A stretch of 64,000 bases of DNA from Cordia subcordata (taxonomy: Eukaryota; Streptophyta; Magnoliopsida; Boraginales; Cordiaceae), in contig JAPTOF010000002.1 in assembly GCA_028554755.1 (NCBI GenBank), positions 27,523,001 through 27,587,000 on the forward strand, given 5' to 3'. The position numbers and the translations under genes were made by a program. Of this stretch, positions 13,901 through 23,855 are shown in pieces. The stretch's first letter is position 1, and every line of letters starts with the position of its first letter. A model generated the notes under the pieces. That model was given only the letters and a program-made list of their open reading frames with translations. It searched no databases and was not told the DNA's origin.

Positions 13901-15492
13901 AGATATGCTCACAACTTGTGGACGATGTTTACAACCTTTTGCTATTTTTACCACTTATAAACACTATGTTTGCAACTTTTAAAATTTAATGTCACAAATC
14001 TCAACCTAACAAACATTAAAATTTACGTAAGTTTTTTCGTCATCATCTTCTTCTTTTATCTTCATTAATTTTTCTCTTTGAATCTTCCACACAAACATAT
14101 ACACGGCAACATCCTTCAGCACATGTATACATGATATGTATGTACATACACCTACTATCTTTCGGCTCTTTTTCTATTTTAGATCTCTGCCACAACCATT
14201 AACACCACCACTGTTGTTACAAGAAAAAAGAGAGAGAAGAGGACGATCAGATCTGTGGGTTCTTTTTTTTCTTTCCTATTTTGGGGGAAGAGGGGGGGGG
14301 GGGTGTTAGGGTATAGGTAGAGAGAGAAAAGAACGAACAAAGGAGTGAAGAGAGAAAAGAGAGCATCTGATCTTTCGCGTTTGTATGTGTGTGTGTGTGT
14401 GTGTGTTTTAATGCAGAGGAGGTGCACTGTGCCTATAATGCACGATAAAGTAGGCCCTCTAGAACTATTGTGAAATCCAGTTCATTTGTGAAAATTAATG
14501 GTTTACAATTGAGATTAATTAAGACTATTAGAGTGTGCCTATCAGATACGAGACTTAATTGCTGAGTTTCATAGCTAGATAAATGAAGAGTACTTTATCT
14601 GAAGCAGCCCATTTAATTAAGTTTTCAAAATTAAGAGTTTGTATGCAATAATATTTTGCAAATTTCTTCCCCAAATTAAATTAGTTAAATTTTACAATCT
14701 TGTAATTTATCAAGTGTTTCAGGGCTCTTAAAGTTAGCCCAAAATAAGATGCTTATTTATTGTGTGTAAGAAAGAGTAGATTATAGTAGTGGGATTTGTT
14801 TGTAGGTTGAAAATGCAAGCTTGTATATTTATGTACGTGTTGACATTGACACAAGCAATGAATTTGGATACAACTAATTAATACTCTTGTTACACCACAT
14901 TGGCACTTTAAATGAACAGAATAATTTCCCTAGTAAGATCATAAAATAATCTCTCTCGATATGTATTTTTTTCTTTAAATACACAAAATAAGGTGGGAAA
15001 AATACTCTTAAACATGATAGGAGCATATTAGTAAAAGACCAAACGCATAGGTAACGTGAGAAAAATGATTACTCCAAGCATGACTTGTTTGTTAAATACT
15101 CATGCTTCGTTTAAAAAAATTAAAACATTTGATAACTTCTTTCTCCAAAATTCTTTTTCACACCTCATTCAAGAAATTAAAAAAAAAAAAAAATCTCTTT
15201 GTACCGGAGGGTTGGGTGAATTAGTCAGGTAACGATTAACCTAAAGGTAGTAATTTTTTCTTTTTCCGGTCGAAGTTACTTTAGAGATGATTCAACAAAA
15301 TTAACGTGTTTCTATCTCACTCCCTAACTCTTTCTCATGTCTATATGTTTGTTCCTTTCTGCATAATGGATTCATAATACGCGCTTGCTCTAATGATTTT
15401 TCATGTCATTCTTTCCAGATTCACAAGCTTCACGAGAGACCTCAACAGACACAGAAGTAGGAGCTGCAAGGACATCAGAAAGTCAAAACTAA
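5001..15492 (+). CDS. single-RRM RNA-binding protein (plant RBP24-like/ARP1-type), six exons
   Basis: My exon model is 5001-5183, 5323-5446, 6498-6630, 9111-9147, 10551-10860 and 15419-15492. All introns are GT..AG, phases agree, and the product is 286 aa. An RRM occupies about residues 16-90: RNP2 is KVFVGGL (17-23) and RNP1 is KGYGFVTF (57-64). Intron 1 splits RNP1 between Phe61 and Val62. The remainder is a Gly/Ser/Pro/Tyr-rich low-complexity tail ([33 protein letters not shown]) ending in an acidic-polar [15 protein letters not shown] segment, as in plant relatives with one N-terminal RRM. It probably binds RNA in the nucleus or cytoplasm; the targets are unknown. The start is the first ATG of the RRM frame, after an upstream region with CT repeats. 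Introns 2 and 5 contain hAT-like elements. The short exon 4 (37 bp) and last exon are supported by phase and family similarity only. Confidence 0.87.
5188..5227. repeat. (TA)n microsatellite directly at the intron 1 donor
   Basis: The donor GTAAGT of intron 1 (5184) runs straight into about 20 TA units. The whole intron is only 139 bp, so length variation here changes a large part of the intron. Confidence 0.9.
5706..6384. mobile_element. hAT-like non-autonomous element in intron 2 of the RRM gene
   Basis: A 679-bp element with terminal inverted repeats TAGGGGTGTTC...GAACACCCTA, flanked by exact 8-bp direct repeats TTCTTTAT (5698-5705 and 6385-6392). An 8-bp target duplication and this terminus are typical of hAT elements. 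There is no transposase ORF. It makes up most of the 1051-bp intron and contains locally repeated 'ccaatttaccaatg(g/t)ggagcataatttgggg' units at 5805-5885. Confidence 0.82.
7894..7973. repeat. compound TA/CA microsatellite in intron 3 of the RRM gene
   Basis: Runs of TATATA interrupted by ACACACACA within the 2480-bp intron 3 (6631-9110). The rest of intron 3 is A+T-rich and shows no gene; the short ORFs in it have no recognisable domain. Confidence 0.9.
11549..11586 (+). other. possible alternative terminal exon inside intron 5 of the RRM gene
   Basis: After a good acceptor (ATATATGCAG) the phase of exon 5 continues as [12 protein letters not shown] and then TAA. This would give a shorter isoform ending in a Gly-rich tail instead of the DSQASRETS tail at 15419. 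Phase is compatible, but nothing in the sequence shows that it is used. I prefer the 15419 exon because its product matches the family C-terminus. Confidence 0.25.
11976..12901. mobile_element. hAT-like non-autonomous element in intron 5 of the RRM gene
   Basis: A 926-bp element with imperfect termini CAGTGGCGGACCTT and, inverted at the right end, CAGAGGTGGAACTT. It is flanked by an 8-bp duplication GGCATCTG/GGCATGGG (6 of 8 match). No transposase ORF. A related element with the same type of terminus is at 37895-38618. It helps explain why intron 5 is 4558 bp long. Confidence 0.75.
12902..15418. other. remainder of intron 5 of the RRM gene
   Basis: No exon recognised. Contents include an LTR-like moderate-GC segment at about 12930-13400 with a minus-strand TATA (near 13170), and a segment at 13780-14000 with repeated 'cacaa(c/a)' and 'tgttt(a/g)c' words also seen at 27160-27470. 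An 11-G homopolymer near 14301 and a GT microsatellite at 14386-14406 follow. These look like decayed transposon sequence. Confidence 0.4.
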
Positions 15493-17530
15493 TTACAGCT
15501 AAAGAGAATTAAGCTCATTAACGTAATCTCATGCATTCACCATTGGAAAATTTGTAACTGTACAATCTTGACAAAATCTAATGCTTGTCATCTCCAGAAA
15601 TCAATTTCCAGTGCTGAACTTTTTTATATATTTTCCTAAGCATGCTAAACGTGACCAATCCCACTTTTTTTTTTTTCCTTTTTTCTTTTAATCTCCCAAC
15701 AGTGATTTATTAATTCGTCCATTATTTCTCTAATTTTACTGATAAAAATGTTATCAACTATTGTAAGAGGGAAAGCAGTACTTCCGATAACAATAAAAGA
15801 GTAATGATGTAAAATCATGCATGTGACCACCTGATAAAATTTCCTCTTTTCATCTACACGAGAATAAAAAGGTGAAACTCATATTTAAATTATTTTTCAT
15901 TTTCTCTTTTGGTATCTTCCGCGAGATTAGATTCCAGAAAATTGGAGCCAAATTAAAATGTTGTCATAAATAATTTCCAGTGCGTTAAGATCTTATTAAC
16001 AGGAGTTCCCATGAATGCCCCAATAATAAGAGTTGGATCGAATGTGGCTTAGAATTGATTTTAATCCCAATCGCTTGCTCCTGAGTTTAGTTATTGACTT
16101 ACTTGATAATTGGATTGTCGGACCGGACCTCTTATCCTGGATTGACCATTAAAGTATGGGTTCCTTGTCAACAAAAGAATCTTACTAATTAAGAGGGATA
16201 TAGTGTGGCAAGAAGTGAAGTGGTCAGAAGATGACTGGACGCACACGCGCCCGCATGTGATAATTGATTTTGAATTGATCAAGTTTTTCTTGGGCTAAAT
16301 ACTTTTTTTCCGGATTACAAAATTTTTCCCAAATTCCGGAATTTTAGAAGAAATTCGATATTGCAGACTCGTTATAAATTAAATTTCTTAAATTTGGGGA
16401 ACATATATATTTCTTTATGTGATTGGATAATTCACTTAAACAAAACATTATTGAACCATAAAACTCTTTCGTCCAAGTAAACCAACCCAAAGCTAACTTG
16501 TCAAACAAAAAGGAAAACTGAAATTGCATATCCTGAAGGATATTATACACACACATATATACACATACACGGGGTTGACTAAACATTTCCATCGCTCGAT
16601 GTATTTCCTCTTTTTTCTTTCTAGCTAATTTAAAGGGCTGCAAAAGCCGAAATCTACATCAACACTCAAGTCAAGGATAGCCATACACGCTGTTGATCAA
16701 CAATCAATTTTGAGGGATATTGAACAGTTGTGAACTATTAATAATACAGTTACCTTATGCTTAAACAATTTGCATAGTTCACAATTATTAAAACTTGTTC
16801 ATAACGTTATTATTTTGTTGTTAGGGAACCCTCGTTCATATCTCGCCACTCTTATTTTTCTCCAGTTATAAGATCAACGAAGCCACTCCACGGGTGGTCC
16901 GTTTTATGTATACCCCTTACATACTCGGGTAGAAAATTTAATGGCTGGCTTCCGAGACTGCCTGTATAGGCAATGTACGCAGCTGATTAACAAAATGGCT
17001 AGTTATAACAAGGTTGACCTTGTAAATTGCCTAAGATTCCAGTGCCGGCATTTTTGGGTAGTACAACAACTAGGGGCGGAGAAATAGCAACTCATAAATA
17101 CGAGGTTCCACATGCGGTTGAGGTTTCTTGATAAGTAATTTTATCATTAATTTTCCTACTTGGAAAGTAAACTAAAACCATCTGTAAGCAGTATTTAATT
17201 TAATTTATTGTTAAGAACAAAGTTGCATTTCTTGTAAAAATCAGATATTTGTGGTAAACATTGCCATAAATGTAAAAACCCTTTGCAGTAAAATTCATCC
17301 CAAAGGATGGAAGCTATGGACCACGGTAATTAATATGTTTGCTTTTGATATCAAAAGCAGATGAAGTGGGAAAACAGCAGAGATTAACTCTCCCCCTTAA
17401 CAAAGGTTGTTTTCATTCAACCAACGTATTCTCTCCAGCCACCGCCCTTCTAATCTATTAATTAATTAAGACGTTTGTACTGCCTTAATCGCAAAATAAC
17501 AAACATTCAACCAAGTGTTAGTCTTATTAA
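15493..17530. other. intergenic, no gene seen
   Basis: 3' flank of the RRM gene and 5' flank of the zinc-finger gene. Short ORFs on the minus strand (for example 16344-16643) have no recognisable domain and the composition of non-coding DNA. Confidence 0.6.
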
Positions 17531-17531
17531 T

Positions 17532-17539
17532 TATAAATA
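17532..17539 (+). promoter_or_regulatory. TATA box of the WIP zinc-finger gene
   Basis: TATAAATA lies 74 bp upstream of the ATG at 17613. This spacing puts transcription start near 17565 and therefore argues against the in-frame upstream ATG at 17556. Confidence 0.6.
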
Positions 17540-17612
17540 AGTAAGGACTTTTGAATTGACATCTAAATTGGATACACAAACACACATACTAATACGTGTT
17601 TTCACACACAAA

Positions 17613-19016
17613 ATGGAGGGCTTAAATGTTTCATTTGGCTCTTGCAATTCACTCCTGGCTGCTTCTAACACTGGCAAAAACATCGAGCAATTTGATTTCT
17701 TCCCAGATAAAACTGAAAACCCTCTTGGTGACCATGTTCAACTTATAAGCAGCTCGCCTCAATCATCTGAAGAAACATCCGATCACACGTGTGCAAATTA
17801 TTTGTGCCAGGACGAAAAAGAGAATGTATCCGTAGCTTTGTGCATTGGTCCTCCAAGCTGCCCCACCGTCACTAGAAACTCTGGTGCTGGTGCTGGTGCT
17901 GGTGATGGTGATGGTGATGGTGGTGATTGCAGTGAGCTGCGAAATGCAACCATGGCGTGCACTCAGTATTGGATACCTACTCCTTCACAAATCCTCGTTG
18001 GCTTCACCCATTTTTCCTGCCATATCTGCAGCAAAACTTTCAATCGCTACAACAATCTTCAGGTGCTGCACTAAACCCTAGTCTCGTGACACCATGCGGA
18101 TTAGGATCCTCTCCTAGAACTCGAGTACACCGATGACAACATATATATTATAATCTTCTTGATGTATGTGTGGCAGTTTTATAATTATTTTGTTAACAGT
18201 GGTGGCATAACATCACTTGTCCACCGATCATTGATTATCTTACGAAAAATTAAACTTTGATTTCACCACGCTAGATGCCCTAGGTTCTAGAGAAGAACGA
18301 AAACTTCTCTGTTTTATCTTACTAGGCTTGTGATTTTATGAAGAGTCAATCTCTTCAGAGCGTTAAAAGTAACAACTGCGTCCTTTTTTTTTCTATCTTC
18401 TGTACGTAATGTGCAGTTATCTTTTGAGAAAACTATTCTATAATATCTGTCAAAGACAGTTTCCTAAGAAACGGTTTCCGAACTTTATCTTCTTAAATCT
18501 GGGTCGATCATGATCGTCCACCCGAGTCCAATTTCTTTCAATGCACTTGACATTTTTTCACTGCCATTCTAAGATTTTTTGTTGCAGATGCACATGTGGG
18601 GGCACGGATCTCAGTATCGAAAAGGGCCAGACTCGCTCAAGGGAACACAACCAAAGGCCATGTTGGGCATCCCATGTTACTGCTGTGAAGAAGGGTGCAA
18701 GAACAATATAAACCACCCAAGGGCGAAGCCACTCAAAGATTTTCGCACACTTCAAACCCATTACAAGAGAAAGCATGGCACGAAGCGCTTCGCGTGTCGA
18801 AAGTGCGGCAAGTGCTTGGCCGTGAAAGGTGACTGGCGAACCCATGAGAAGAATTGCGGCAAGCGTTGGCTTTGCGTGTGCGGTTCTGATTTCAAGCACA
18901 AGAGGTCACTGAAAGATCACATTGCGTCGTTTGGTTTTGGGCATGGACCATGTTCACCTTCATTTGATGGTACTGAAGTACACGAGACTAAAATGCAGTC
19001 CCTTTTCATTGGATAA
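17613..19016 (+). CDS. TT1/WIP-type C2H2 zinc-finger transcription factor, two exons
   Basis: Exons 17613-18062 and 18588-19016 (525-bp GT..AG intron, phase 0), 292 aa. After a variable N-terminus comes the family's WIPTP motif (Trp120-Ile-Pro) and then four zinc fingers. ZF1 is C136-x2-C139-x12-H152-x3-H156, ZF2 is C182-x4-C187...H208-x4-H213, ZF3 is C220-x2-C223...H236-x3-C240 and ZF4 is C246-x-C248...H261...H269. The intron falls inside ZF1, between NNLQ and MHMWGH. This architecture defines the plant WIP family; TT1 (WIP1) in Arabidopsis acts in seed-coat pigmentation, and others act in vein, root or fruit-tissue development. It is a likely nuclear DNA-binding regulator. Which WIP member it is cannot be settled here. 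Residues 91-104 are a Gly/Ala/Asp repeat from a GGTGCT/GGTGAT tract. Confidence 0.92.
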
Positions 19017-19018
19017 AT

Positions 19019-19370
19019 CATTAGTATATATTTTCTTGTTTAAACCACCTCAAGCATGTTATATTTGTTACGTACTAGAAAAATGATAAATTCAATTCCC
19101 CTATAATATATATGTGCTATCATATGACATGATCATGGAAGGTATTTGTTTGACAATCGAGGAAATAGAGTATTTTATAGAAAACACTTATAAGCATTAG
19201 TATATATTTTCTTGTTTAAACCACCTCAATCATGTTATATTTGTTACGTACTAGAAAAATGATAAATTCAATTCCCCTATCATATATATGTGCTATCATA
19301 TGATAGGATCAAGGAAGCTATTTGTTTGACAATCGAGGAAATAGAGTATTTTATAGAAAACAATTGTAAG
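19019..19370 (+). repeat. 176-bp tandem duplication in the 3' flank of the WIP gene
   Basis: Two head-to-tail 176-bp units, 19019-19194 and 19195-19370, both starting CATTAGTATATATTTTC and ending TAAG. They differ at roughly ten positions by eye, so the duplication is old but recognisable. The first unit begins 2 nt after the stop codon, so most of it is likely to lie in the 3' UTR or polyadenylation region. Confidence 0.95.
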
Positions 19371-19620
19371 CACTTTAAATAAGCACTGCTAGACAATTCT
19401 AATAGCTTGTTTAATTGTGCTTATTTGGGTGTTTATAAGAACCAAAAATGAAGAGCAACTCTGACCTTTTCTTACTATAGATTGTGCTTATAATTAAACA
19501 GTGCAAAACACTTTTTAAATCAATTAGAAACATTGTAGGCCAAATTTTATGTGCAACGTTGGTACTCATTCAGAGTGACACAGTAACCTATTGATGACTT
19601 CTTTAATTTGGTTGGAGATG

Positions 19621-19881
19621 TATTGGAGTTACTACTTCATCTAAAAGCTTAAACTTGTAGAGAGGATATTAGTTTATTAATTTATTATATTAACATGTCC
19701 CCTCACATGCAGCGTGATTTGTTTAAAGTAGCACGTGGACAATTTAATTAAATGGGTGGTGGTAAGAATCAAACCTGTGCTGTTTGGCTTCCATGCTCTG
19801 ATACTACATTAGAGTTACCACCTCATCTAAAAGCTTAAACTTGTAGAGAGGATATTGGTTTATTAATTTAATGTATTAACA
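19621..19881 (-). mobile_element. TRIM retrotransposon (261 bp) with 75-bp LTRs
   Basis: Two 75-bp direct repeats (19621-19695 and 19807-19881) share the core CATCTAAAAGCTTAAACTTG and end in ATTAACA. Exact 5-bp duplications AGATG flank the element (19616-19620 and 19882-19886). A minus-strand primer binding site (complement of GCTCTGATACTA, 19795-19806) abuts the right LTR. A purine-rich tract (complement of TGTCCCCTCAC) abuts the left LTR. The 111-bp interior has no coding capacity. Together these define a terminal-repeat retrotransposon in miniature, minus orientation. The TG of both LTR starts has mutated (TA and CA). Confidence 0.85.
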
Positions 19882-20064
19882 AGATGTATATATTAACTCC
19901 TGTAGAACGTTTATAGCATGAAGAAATTGATACCACCGAAATTAAGACATTAAAATGGTCCATTCAGATTAATCATGTGATATGGTGGCGTTTCTAAAAG
20001 TTCAAGGGCGCATTAGGTTTTATGGCTAGCACATTTATGAGGAGGTGATCATGTATCGCCTTAA

Positions 20065-20141
20065 CAATTAGAGTTGCCACTTTATTTAAAAATTTAAGTT
20101 TGTAGAGAAAATATTAATGTATACATTTGTTATGTTAATAT
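20065..20141 (-). repeat. probable solo LTR of the same TRIM family
   Basis: The segment around 20065-20141 (TTAGAGTTGCCAC..., then TTAAGTTTGTAGAGAAAATATT) matches the 75-bp TRIM LTR, with no second copy or primer site next to it. Boundaries are approximate. Confidence 0.55.
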
Positions 20142-20306
20142 TAATATATACTTTTGACTATATATATTATTCTCAAATTCTTGCTCCTAGATAACTAGCT
20201 ACTATATAAACTACTTCATCTTCTCCAAAAGGCAGGTCCTGAATTCATACTAGCTATTCAACTTACTTTCCTTTGCTTTTCAGTTCCCAATTTCAAATTT
20301 TATGTA

Positions 20307-20747
20307 TGTTGAAAAATTGAGGACTTGAAAAATATGGTTGTAATATTTTTTATTTATGATAGTAGAAAATAGTATAAACTGATAGTTAATTGTTGGAGCA
20401 CCATTCTCCAAAATTAATTTAAGTCAAGGCTCTATGTGTAATGACACATAACTCAATATACTGAAACTCGTAAACTCCTTGGAGCATAGTGTTTTGCTCC
20501 TTGAGAGCTTGTGCTTTGGTTCTCTTGCTTTACAATGGGAACCCAAGATACCCTCAGCTAAACTAATGAGCTAAAACAATCTAGATATCTTATTTTGTCA
20601 GGTAGCAATTGCTTGGAAACTAAGTTATCTACAGTGAAGTGCACCTGTTAATTGTTTTCTTGGCAATCTTAATATACTATGGTAGGTTACCTTTGCTTCC
20701 AAGCTTTTATTCTTCTAGAAGCTTTTACAATTGAGCATCAATATTCA
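20307..20747 (-). repeat. left (3') LTR of the deleted Copia
   Basis: 441 bp starting TGTTGAAAAAT and ending CAATATTCA on the plus strand. It is clearly homologous along its length to 21023-21470, with many substitutions and small indels. Confidence 0.85.
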
Positions 20748-21022
20748 AGACCCCCCTTGATGCTTAATTTTGTAATCCTAAGCATCTCTCGTGAAGTCTC
20801 GAACCTTGATTTGGGAAGTGCCTTCATGAAAATCTCTGCTTGTTGATTTTCTGTATCGATGTACTTGAGTGCAATTTGTCTTCCATTAGTTGCCTTTAAT
20901 AGCACTTCATTTTGCTGAAGTATGTTTCACCTTATTGATGGCCTTTAGCATAAGCTGACATTAGTGCCAGTTAATGGCTTAGTTGACACCTAGTAGAATG
21001 ATTCAACCAGGCTCTGATACCA

Positions 21023-21470
21023 TGTTGAAAAATGAGGAGAAAAGATATATTCGGAATATCTTTCATTATGATAGTAGAAAATAGTATGACATGATAGTTG
21101 ATTGTTAGATCATCATCTCTCCGACATTAATTTTGAGTCAAGGCTCTATGTATATTACATATGCTCAATATAGTGAAGCTCAAAGACTCCTTGGAGCTTA
21201 GTGTTTTGCTCAATGAGAGCTTGTATTTTGCTTTCCAATGGGAACCCAAGGTGCCTATTTATAGAACTAGTATGTTGGCTAAACTAATGAGCTAAAACAA
21301 TCTAGAGATATCTTCTTTTGGGGGTAGAAATTGCTTGGACAACTAAGCTATCTACGGTGATGTGAACATGCTAATTGTTTTCTTGGCAATTCTAATATGC
21401 AAAAGTAGGTTAGCTTTGCTTCCAATCTTTTATTCTTCTAGAAGCTTTTAGAATTGAGCATCAATATTCA
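21023..21470 (-). repeat. right (5') LTR of the deleted Copia
   Basis: 448 bp, same ends as the left LTR. It retains CTATTTATAG near 21255, which on the minus strand is CTATAAATAG and fits an LTR promoter TATA box. Confidence 0.85.
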
Positions 21471-21617
21471 ATAATATCCTCGCATCACAAAAGTTACATC
21501 ATCTAATAAATTACGTAACTTGCGCCTCGGTGTACCAAGCTGGCTAAGCTTTTTAACGGTCAATTAATACACAAAGTAAGCTGGCATAGCAAGATACAAT
21601 ATGCAAAACTTGTAATT

Positions 21618-21824
21618 CACTACTAGAAATTGGAAATTTCAGACAAAAATTTGGACAAAATTTTCCTAAAAAGTTAATACATATTTGAGGCGGAATCTGA
21701 GACATAAATTTGAAATAAAAAATATTCTGTCCTAATTAGAGACAAAATTTTTCATTTCAAAATTTAAGACAAAGGTCTTTGAGATGGAAATTTTCCATCT
21801 CAAATTTAAAAAATTTTTGCAGTA
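21618..21824. mobile_element. CACTA-derived MITE (207 bp)
   Basis: The left end is CACTACTAGAAA, the signature terminus of plant CACTA elements. The right end TTTTTGCAGTA is the decayed inverse. A 3-bp duplication ATT (21615-21617 and 21825-21827) matches the CACTA target size. The interior carries repeated GAGACAAAATTT-type words and a 25-bp palindrome centred near 21791 (arms TTGAGATGGAAA). No ORF. Confidence 0.75.
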
Positions 21825-21956
21825 ATTTCGTTTTCCAAAGAAGAATATTTTCAATTTTCATTTAAAGAAATTAAACCAAGTATGAAATGGTCCTACACAT
21901 TTGTGAAACACAAAAAACTAGCTAATGTCCATCAGAAAAGGGAGGGGAAAAGAGAG

Positions 21957-21992
<36 letters not shown>
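21957..21992. repeat. (GA)n microsatellite
   Basis: About 17 GA units just upstream of the truncated Copia LTR. Confidence 0.95.
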
Positions 21993-21996
<4 letters not shown>

Positions 21997-22074
21997 CATA
22001 TAATTCCAATTAAATATGAATTGCACCCTACACGTATATGCTCGACACGATATATTTAAGACTATACAAACTTG

Positions 22075-22186
22075 CACACAATCACAGCTCATAATCTCAG
22101 GCCCTACTTTAGCACTAGCCTATAATGCTTGTATAAAATTGTAGCATTGCTCTTTGTAAAGAGTATAGAGAAATTCATTCCTTTCA
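22075..22186 (+). repeat. truncated 5' LTR of the older Copia
   Basis: 112 bp alignable with 26746-26859 (shared CACACAATCACAGCTCATAA and CATTCCTTTCA end). The sequence left of 22075 shows no similarity to the remaining 67 bp of the 3' LTR. Confidence 0.85.
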
Positions 22187-22258
22187 TGGTATCATTGTAG
22201 CCTAGGGTAAATCATCCAAACACAACTTCCGCCATTCTTCTCTTTGCATTCTACTCTC

Positions 22259-23340
22259 ATGGCAGCCTCGACCAACACCACAACACAATCCACTCCAACC
22301 TCTTCCACACGATCAAACTCCTCTTTTGATCAATCTTTTCCCAAAATTGATTTTATTCATCAAGAAGTCTCTTTAAAACTCAACAGTGGGAACTTTTTCT
22401 TATGGAAAACACAAATACTCCTTATTCTCATATGCTATGGCCTTCTTGAAATTCTTGATAGCACCACCCCTTGCCCCGCTGCTTCCTCTCCCAACGACGC
22501 TGCATGGATGAAACTTGACCAGATGCTATTTAGGTGGCTTATCACGTCACTTTCTGATTTTGCCTTATCACAAGTGGTTGACACAAACTCATGAGATGTT
22601 TGGCTTACGTTGGAGACTCTATATGGTGCTCAATTGCGTGCACGAATTCAAAATCTCAAGATGGAACTCGAATCAATACAAAAAAGCAGTCAATCAATCC
22701 ACTCATATATCCAGCTAGTCAAGTCTTTCTCTCTTGCTCTTTCCAGTGTTAGCAAAGCTATTTCTGACGATGATCTCATCCTATGAACTTTTTGTGGTCT
22801 CGGGGCAGATTTCGATCCAATAATTGCTACCATCAACTCTTGGCCGATCTCTCCTACTTTTACTGAGGTACGTGGGCTTCTCATGGATTATGAATTGTAA
22901 TTCCATGCTAACGCTTATCTGGACAAACAAATGGCTTTCACTGCCCAAGCTCGAGCTTCTCAAACTCATTCGCCAGGCTCGTATAATACACACCCAGGCT
23001 CTGTTGGTTCTCACCCACAATCTCCTACAGGTCATTCTTCTTCTACTCTTGTTTCTAATCAATCTCCAAGGGGACATCAAGGTGGTGGTTGACGTGGCCG
23101 CAGTGGGCACTTTAATAGAGATTGCATCGGAGCTAATGTTGTTTGCTACTATTGTGGTCATCCGTACCACAAAGCAAACACTTGTTAGGCTCTTGACAAT
23201 GTTGTTAATTCTACGACGAAGGTTTTCACTGCTACGATCATCATTGATTCCTCTGACCCATCCTAGTATGCTGACTCCAGCGCTACTCATAACATAGTTC
23301 CTGCCACCAGTCCTGTTACTGGTAAGCACTTTTACTCTAG
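22259..23340 (+). pseudogene. gag (with zinc knuckle) pseudogene of the older Copia
   Basis: Starts MAASTNTTTQSTP at 22259. The Gag core contains LNSGNFFLWKTQIL, typical of Copia Gag N-termini. The frame continues past stops at about 22592, 22785 and 22898 to a perfect CCHC knuckle CYYCGHPYHKANTC (23144-23185). It then reaches a protease remnant ADSSATHNIV, with a TAG in place of the Trp usually found just before it. Internal stops could all come from single C-to-T type changes, as expected for methylated silenced elements (inference). Confidence 0.82.
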
Positions 23341-23855
23341 AATTGATAAAATCATTAGGCAATGGGGATTATATATCTATTACACATACTAGACACTCAC
23401 TCATCTCTTTAAATTGTGGGTCTATTATTCAATGTCGTATGTTAATGGTTCCAACTTTGGCTAAGAAACTGTTATCGTTGGCTCAATTCACAAAAGATTT
23501 TGATTGTTATTTTATATTCACTACAACTGGTTTTTTCATTAAAGACATGAAGACAGGATAAATCCTCCACTGTTGGACCATTAAAGAGGGGCTATATCAT
23601 CTCTCTCTAACTCCCAAGTAAGCCTATGTCACAAATAAGGTGTCTTCCAGTACATGGCATGCTTGTTTAGGGCCTCTTTCAGGTCGTGCCTTAACAACTC
23701 TGCATAAAGAACTTAGTGTTTCTATTTCTTCCCTTAATAATAATACTTGTCGTAGTTGTTAGTATCGCAAAAACCATCGTTTAACCTTTCCCCCTGGAAC
23801 TTCTCATGCACCTTTTTTATTACATAAAATTCATTGTCATGTTTAAGGCCCATTA

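Larger units (their letters stand above)
20307..21470 (-). mobile_element. internally deleted Copia retrotransposon
   Basis: LTRs at 20307-20747 (3' LTR on the minus strand) and 21023-21470 (5' LTR) flank only 275 bp. The minus-strand primer site TGGTATCAGAGC is the complement of 21011-21022. A polypurine tract AAGGGGGGTCT is the complement of about 20748-20758. The minus-strand reading just upstream of that tract gives YIDTENQQAEIFMKALPKS, the C-terminal end of Copia RNase H. Everything from gag through reverse transcriptase has been lost. The candidate target sites (ATGTA left, ATAAT right) do not match. Confidence 0.85.

Noticed and set aside
17556..17612. In-frame upstream ATG extending the WIP factor by 19 residues
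   Set aside because: It lies only about 20 bp from the TATA box, so probably upstream of the transcription start. The extension is not family-like.
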